Of a stretch of 33,878 nucleotides of DNA, positions 23,801-32,800 are shown one piece after another. A program made the position numbers and the translations under genes. How positions within the stretch are numbered: the stretch's first letter is position 1; every line of letters starts with the position of its first letter. Origin of the DNA: Chitinophagales bacterium. Its GTDB lineage: Bacteria; Bacteroidota; Bacteroidia; Chitinophagales; UBA2359. Below the pieces are notes generated by a model. The model saw only the letters and a list, made by a program, of their open reading frames with translations. It was not told the DNA's origin and ran no database searches. Where the stretch lies: NCBI GenBank assembly GCA_016787295.1, contig JAEUUX010000091.1, positions 1 through 33,878 of the forward strand. Reading direction: 5' to 3'.

Positions 23801-26800
23801 TACGTGGAATAATGGAGTGAGCGACTTTTCTACTTTGGAAAGCCCTGTAGTAGCACCCACGGTCACCACCACCTATACCGTGACCGTTAGCGACAACTGT
23901 TCGCCCGCTAATAGTTCCACAGCAACCGTAACTGTAACTGTTAACCCATTGCCTAATGCAGCAATAGCACCCACCACACCTTTGATTTGTGGTACAGGTA
24001 GTGTTACACTTACGGCTTCAGGCGGCAGTACTTATGCGTGGTCTCCAAGTACAGACTTAAGCGCTACAAACACAGCCATAGTAACTGCCTCTCCCACCAG
24101 CACCACAACTTACACAGTAACGGTGACAAGTGCAGCAGGCTGTAGTTCAACGACAAGCGTGACAGTAACAGTATCGCCAAACTATTCTATTATTGCATCT
24201 GCAACACCCACAACGGTGTGCTCTGGTGCCAATTCACAATTGAATGTTTCAGCGGGTACCACACCTACCTATACTGTTGCTGCCAATACCTTAACTCCTT
24301 ATAGCACAACAGGTTTAACAGCAGGTACATATACTACCGTTCCTAATGGTGATGATGCAGTTTCCAATTCCGTTCCAATTGGTTTTAACTTTAGTTTTTA
24401 TGGCAATACCTATACCACTTTCCAAGTTAGTACCAATGGTAATATTCAATTTGGAGGTAGTGCCTCTAATGCATGGACACCAGCTACTATTCCCGCAGCG
24501 GCTGTACCTAACAATTACATTGCCTTGGCATGGCGCGACTGGACATCGGTTGTTACTGGTGAAATCAATTATTATACAACAGGCACAGCACCTGACCGAG
24601 TTTTAATAGTAGATTTTAACGATGCAGGTAATTATGTAGGTCAAATTATACTACATGAAACAACCAATGTTGTAGATATCATAAGCACCAATATCGGAAC
24701 TAATACAAGTGTGCAAGGGGTGGAAAATTCTACAGGAACAGCGGGCGTTGCGGCTCCTTCCCGCAATAATGTTAGTTGGTCTTCTACAGCCGTTAGTTCC
24801 TATACTTTTACACCTTCTTTTACAGGTGGAACATATACCTATCTTTGGTCGCCAACTACTTATATAGTAGGACAAGAGACAACAAGCAATCCATTAGCAA
24901 CTGTTGTGACTGCTACAACAACCTATACTGTGACAGTTACAGATGCGTTGGGTTGTACAAAAACAGCAAGCGTAACAGTTACGGTTGCTCCGCTTGCTGC
25001 TACCCCAACTGCCACACCCACCACCATCTGCGCGGGGCAAAGTAGTACCTTAGCAGCAGGAGCTACAGGTGGCGGGGCTCCATACACCTATCTTTGGAGT
25101 ACATCTGGTACAGCAGCAAGTATCACGGTAACGCCCACCACCACCACCACCTATACTGTAACAGTAAGTGATAATTGTGGTGCCACAGCAACAGGAACAA
25201 TTGCTGTAACTGTTAATCCGCTACCAACAGCTACCATAACAACTAATAGTCCCATTTGTGCAGGAAGCGATTTGAACTTAACCCTCACTTCAGATGGTTC
25301 TACCTTCAGTTGGGCAGGTCCAAATAGCTTTACCTCTGCCTTGCAAAGTCCAACTATTACCGCTGCCACAACAGCAGCTACTGGTACTTATACTGTGACA
25401 GTAACCTCAACGGCGGGTTGTACAATAACAGCTACTACAGCAGTTGTAGTCAATCCTTTGCCTGCTGTTACTGCATTGGCATCACCAACTATAGTCTGTT
25501 CAGGAAGTTCATCAACACTTACCGCTATACCGGGTGTTGTGCTACCAATTACTACCTATACTCCAGCAAGTATCGCGTATGCACCCGTTGCTGTGCCAGG
25601 TACGGGAGTAACCACATTGTGCAACAATGCTGTAGCGACAGTAGCACTATCGAGTGGAACCCTTGATGATGGACGCTGGAACAATATAGCATTGCCATTT
25701 AGTTTCCCATTCTTTAGCAGCACCTATACAACCGTCGGCATAGGAACAAATGGTGTTATCGGTTTTGGCGGTGATTTAGCTACTAATGGTGGCTATGGAA
25801 ATGCTATGCCTTCTGCAACCATACCTAATAACATCTTTGCTGCCTTTTTTACCGACTTAGATATGGATACCGCACCTCTTGGAGGTATCAGTTATTGGAC
25901 AGATGGCACTGCCCCTAATCGTCGTTTCATTGTTAACTATAATGACGTTGATTTTTTTAGTAACACTGGAAGCATAAGTATTCAGGCTATAATCTATGAA
26001 AATGGAAAATTGGAAACTTATGTAAACGCACCCACTCCTGATACTGATAATGCTGTTATTGGTGTAGAAAATCCTACAGGTACTGTGGCTTTTACAGCAA
26101 CAGGTATCAATAATGTGGCTTCTAACACCTTAACGTATCCTTTAGCTTGGAGTTTTACACCAGTACAACCTACTTTTACCTACGCATGGAGTGACCCAAC
26201 TAATGCAACAACCACCAGCGTAAGTGTAACGCCAACAGCTACTACTACCTATACGGTGACAGTTACTAATGCAAATACAAACTGTTCTACTACCGCAACT
26301 GTAACGGTTAATGTACCTACCATTACAGCTTCAAGCAATAGTCCTATTTGTGCAGGAAGTGACCTTAACCTCACTTCAAGTCCTGCAAGTGCAACTACTT
26401 ATGCTTGGGCGGGACCTAATAGCTTTACATCATCTGTACAAAATCCAACTATTACTGCCGCTACTACCGCGGCTGCTGGTACTTATACTGTTACGGTTAC
26501 AAGTGCAGCTACGCCAACCACTGGTTGTACTGCCACCACCACAGTAGTAGTAAATACACCAATTACCGCACCTACCTTATCTGGCGCAACCTATTGCGTT
26601 GGTGCTACCGCCACCGCTTTAGATGCAACAACGACCGGTGCAACAGCATATTTGTGGAGTGATGGTTCAGCTACTGCTAGCATTACGCCATCTACTGCAA
26701 CTGCTGGCACAACGACCTATACCGTTACTGTATCAGCACCGACAGGCTGTACTGCTGTAACAGCAACTGCTACTATAGTAGTAAATACACCAATTACCGC

Positions 26801-29800
26801 ACCTACCTTGACTGGTACAACCTACTGCGTTGGTGCTACCGCCACCGCTTTAGATGCAACAACGACTGGTGCAACGGCATATTTGTGGAGTGAAAGTTCC
26901 ACGACAGCAAGTATTACGCCCTCTACGGCAACTGCTGGTACAACAACCTACACCGTTACCGTATCTGCACCGACAGGCTGTACGGCTGTAATGGCAACTG
27001 CTACTATAGTAGTAAATGCACCAATTACCGCACCTACCTTGACTGGTACAACCTATTGCGTTGGCGCTACTGCCACCGCTTTAGATGCAACAACGACCGG
27101 TGCAACGGCATATTTGTGGAGTGAAAGTTCCACAACAGCAAGCATTACGCCATCTACGGCAACTGCTGGCACAACGACCTATACCGTTACTGTATCAGCA
27201 CCGACAGGCTGTACTGCTGTAACAGCAACTGCTACTATAGTAGTAAATGTACCAATTACCGCACCTACCTTGTCTGGTACAACCTACTGCGTTGGTGCTA
27301 CCGCCACCGCTTTAGATGCAACAACGACTGGTGCAACAGCATATTTGTGGAGTGATGGTTCAGCTACTGCTAGCATTACGCCATCTACTGCAACTGCTGG
27401 TACAACGACTTATACCGTTACTGTATCAGCACCGACAGGCTGTACTGCTGTAACAGCAAGTGCTGCTATAGTTGTAAATGCACCAATTACCGCACCTACC
27501 TTGTCTGGTACATCGTATTGTGTTGGTGCTACGGCAACCGCTTTAGATGCAACAACGACCGGTGCAACGGCATATTTGTGGAGCGAGAGTTCAACAACAG
27601 CAAGCATTACGCCATCTACGGCAACTGCTGGCACAACAACCTACACTGTTACCGTATCTGCACCGACAGGCTGTACTGCTGTAACAGCAAGTGCAACAAT
27701 TGTAGTGAATGCTAATCCAAGCATTGTGTCTATCACTAATACACCAACAGGTTGCTCAAGTCCATCTGGTACTGCAACCGTGAGTGTATCAGGCGGCACA
27801 AGCCCCTACACTTATTTGTGGAGTAATAGTCAAACTACCGCAATAGCAAATGCTTTAGGAGTAGCCACTTATACTGTCACTGTTAGCGATTCTAATACTT
27901 GTTCGACAACAGGTACAACAACCATCGCAGCAGCAGGCGCACCTATTGCAACAGCTACTCCTTCACCTGCTTCGTTGACTATTTGTCAAGGAGGTGCTAT
28001 TAGTGTAACTTTCGACGTTACCAATGCTTTTGTGGGTGAAAAATTTGCTGTTTCGTTTGATATTGTTTCTTCGTCTGGTGCAATACCTTATGGAACATTG
28101 AACAACAATGCAACTTTTACTGTTGGTCCATTTACCGAAGGCGTATTGTTCGGAGGTAATGTAACTTTGCAAAATATAGTAATTACCAGCCAAACGAGCA
28201 ATTGTTCTGTAGCATTATCGAATATCAGTTTTACAGTTAATCCTAAACCCGTAGTAAGTGTTCCTACTACTACTGTTTGCTTTGGTGCTACAAATGGCAC
28301 TTTGACTGCTAATGTTACAGGTAGTACTGCTACGCCATTTACCTATTCATGGAATAATACCCAAACTACTAATCCTGCTACAGGTTTAGCTGCGGGTAGT
28401 TATACTGTTACTGTAACAGACAGTAATACTTGCTCTGCAACCGCTTCTGGCACAGTAACACAACCTACCTCTGCTTTAGCTGCTGCTCCCACTACCACAG
28501 GCACAACTTGTAATGGTAGTACAGGTACAGCCACTGCTAATGCAACAGGTGGTACAAGTCCATATACCTATAGTTGGAGCAATGGACAAACCTCAGCCAC
28601 AGCGACAGGTTTAGCTGCAAGTACCTATACGGTTACTGTAACAGATGCGAATAGTTGTACAACTACAGCCACCGCAACTGTTACTAACACTACCAATCCA
28701 CCTGTAGCTTCGGCTACACCATCGTCAACTGCTATTTGTGAAGATGCTAGCTTCAATGTTAGCTTTACTTCTGACCAAAACTTCAATGTTTCTATGACAT
28801 TGAACTCTTCTTCTGGTTCATTCTTATATGGAGCTAACAATAAAGCCTCTGGTTTTACAACGCCTAACTTTACCGAAGGTGTATTGTTTGATGGTACTGT
28901 AACCATAACAGGTATTACTATCACAAGTGTTTCCACAGGTTGTATTACTACGCTACCTGATATTACAGTAACAGTTAATCCAAAACCAACAGCTACTGTA
29001 AGCACCACACCAACTTGTTTTGGTAGTACCAATGGTACTGCAACTGTCAATGCAAGTGGTGGTACACCTACCTATACTTATATATGGAATACAACCGCAA
29101 CTACCCAAACCATTACTGCTTTGGGTCCTGCTACCTATTTTGTAACAGTTAGCGATGCTGCAAATTGTACCGCTACAGCAAGTGGTAATGTTATTCAGGG
29201 GGCAAGCCTAACTGCTACTACAGCTACTACAAGTGTAAGTTGTTTTGGTGGCAATGATGGTACTGCCACTGTTACTCCAACAGGCGGAATCTCACCATAT
29301 ACATACAATTGGAGTAATGGTCAAACAACTGCTACAGCTACCAATCTAACTGCTGGTAGCTACTTGGTAACTATTACAGATGGAGCTACTTGCTCTACTG
29401 TTGCCAACGTAACCGTAGCACAACCAGCCGCTGCCTTAGCTACTGGAACGCCTACCACAACTCCACGAACTTGTACTGCTGCTGATGGTACTGCCACTGT
29501 TGCACCAACAGGTGGTACAGCACCTTATACCTATAGTTGGAGTAATGGTCAAACAACTGCAACAGCTACTGGTTTGAACAATACCAACTATAATGTTACT
29601 GTTACAGACTCCAAAGGTTGCACAGCAGTAACTTTTGCAACAGTAGGTATTACACCTAATCCTACTCCGGGAGCAAGCAATAATAGTCCTGTTTGTGCGG
29701 GTAGCGACATTTCTCTGACTGGTACAGGCGGAACAAGCTATGCTTGGAGTGGTCCAAGTGGATTTACCTCAAGCAGCAACCCTGCTACCTTGACAGCAGT

Positions 29801-32800
29801 GACAGCAGCTATGACCAACAATATCTATACTGTAACAGTTACAGATGCTAATGGTTGTACTGCCTCTACTACTACCCAAATTACTGTATATCCACTTCCT
29901 GTTGCTACAGCGACTAACAATGGTCCAGTATGTCCTGGTAGTGATATTACTCTTACTGCGACAGGTGGAACAAGTTATGCTTGGAGTGGTCCAAATGCTT
30001 ATACAGCAACAGGTACACCTGCAACCCTTAGTGCTGTGACATACGCACAAAATGGCGAAGTATATACCGTTACTGTAACCGATGCAAATGGTTGTACAAA
30101 AACTGCCACCACAACCATCGTTGTAAATCCACAACCCGCCGCCCCAATTACAACTGACAAAGCTATTTGTCAAAACGAAGTATTGGGAATAGGGCAAGGC
30201 TTAACCGCTTCGTCGCCTGGTTTAATATTCGCTTCTTCAACAAGTAGTGTAAGTGCGAGCAACACTACCAACGGTGCTTCGTTTGGCACAACATATCCGG
30301 GTACTCCTATGAGTGTAGTTTTCCCCGCTGCTGGCGCATCCGGTGGTGTTCCAGTAGGTGCCACAGTGACAGGAGTGACCGTCAATATTACCTATACAGC
30401 CATCAATGGTTCGTGGATGAGTGAGTTGCGCACCCTCGTAACACCTCCAGCGGGCTACAATGCACAAGTAAATGACATTCAACCTAAAACAGCGGCTAAC
30501 GTAGCCCCTGGTGGTAGTAGCGGTACCTTTACAGGTTTAATTGACCCCAACAGTAACCCAACTACGGCTCCGGCTTGGCCCGCTGCTAACCCTGCGGGTA
30601 CATGGACATTTGATTTCCGTGAAACTTTTGATGATGGTGGAACATCTGTACAAGATGCCAATATCACCAATATCACCATTGTAGCTAATTATAGTTTGAC
30701 CCAAAATGCCACACTTACTTGGTGGGACGCTACAACAGGTGGGACACAAGTAGCAAGTGGCGCACCATTCAATCCAACTACAGTTCCTGTAGCTTCAGGT
30801 GGTGTGGATAATACTGTAATCGGTTCTACTACTTATTATGCACAAGTAACAAGTTTGACAACAGGTTGTACAAGTGACCGTAGTGCCGCTGTCTTTACTG
30901 TAGACCCACCAGCCTCTGCTGATGCAGGTGCCGATATCGTTTGTGTTGATGGCGCAACACCTATTAGTGTTTCGGGCGTATTTGGTGGTACAGCAAGTTC
31001 AGGTACTTGGTCAACCTCTGGTACGGGAACATTCTCCAATGTACAAACAAGTGGTACAACAGTAACTGCCGACTACACCCCAAGTGCCGCTGATATTGCA
31101 GCAACCTCTGTTACATTGACCTTTACTACTGACGACCCAGTTGGCGGTTGTGTGGCAGCAAGTGATAATTTAACGGTGTCATTCATTCCTACAGCAGCCA
31201 CTACAAGCAACTATTCAACTTGTCCGTATGTAGCTCCGCCTACAGGACAAGGCTTGAGTGCAACTTGCCCAAGTACTTTGCCAGCAATAGCAGGAGGTGC
31301 AACAATTTTTGCCAACGGACCAATAGATGTTGAAACTGCAAGTAATGCGTTTTCTTTAAATACCTTATCAATTCCGGTTACAACAGCTAATATACCTGCC
31401 AATGCTACGGTAACGGGTGTAGTAGCCCGTGTTACTTACACAGCATTTAGTGCTTCGTGGACAGCCGACCTTACCGTGCGTGTAACGCCACCCGCAGCCG
31501 TAGGTGCCGCCCGCACAAGTACAAGCATAACAGGCGAAATTAATGGAGCAGGCTCTTTAACTGATGCCGTTATTAACCTTGGTGCAGGTACTTGGAACTT
31601 AGCAGGCTCTAATCCACAAGGCAACTGGTTATTCGAGTTTGCCGATGAGTTTAACGACACTGTTAACCCCGATGAAACAGTTACCAATGTAAGCCTTGTA
31701 TTTACTTATACTACTCCGGCTATCACACCTACATGGTGGACAGCCGCATCGGGTGGCACACAGGTAGGCTCGGGTGGTATATTCGACCCAACGATGGTAG
31801 CTCTCCCTGATGGAGTAGACATTACGCAAGTAGGTACTACTACATATTATGCACAATGTACATCTCCTAATGGTTGCTCAAGCACACGTACCGCTGCTGA
31901 TTTCATTATCGAAAGCGCTATTGTAATAGATGCAGGTGCTGACCAAAACTGTTTGGCAAGCACAACAACTACTATTAACTTATCCGGTTCGGTAAGTGGT
32001 TTGGGTGTAACAACTGGTACATGGAGCGGCGGCACAGGTATTTTTGCTGATGCTACAAGCCTAACTACCACCTATACCCCAACAACAACTGAAATAGAAG
32101 ACGGTTATATTGTATTAACTTTAACATCTGGTGACCCTGCTGGTCCTTGTGGTCCTGTAAGCGATCAAATTATTATCACTTTCAATCCACCAGCTCCAAC
32201 AGCAATAGATTATACCATCTGTCAGTATGATATTGTACCATCAGGTGAGGGTTTAGATGCAACTTGTCCTTCTCGCCCTCCAACTCCTGCTATATCAGGT
32301 AACATAACAGGTTCAGGCACAGGCGGTACTTCTAGTGCTACAACTTATGGGGGGGCAGGTAATAATCCTATTTATGTAGATATTCCAAGTGGCTCGTTAC
32401 CTACGGGTGCTATTGTTAATAGCGTAACCGTAACAACAAGTTATACTGCTTTGGGATCTTCTTTCCTTAGTGAATTGCGTGTTCGTGTAACGCCCCCTGC
32501 TCAGTTTGGGGCTGTACAAACGGATATTCAATTAAGCACAAATACTTTCGCAGGCATTCTTGCCAATGTTCCTACTGGCACATTTGCAGCCTTAGACCCT
32601 GCTGGTTTATGGACATTTGATTTCCGTGAAACCTTTGATGATACTAATGCTGGATTTAGTGGAACAGATGCAAGCATAGACAATATTACTGTTACTGCCA
32701 ACTATACTATTCCTGCTGATCCGGGTATTACTTACCAAGTTAATTGGTGGGATGCAGCCACAGGAGGTAATTTATTGGCTTCTAATGTAGATCCATTTAA

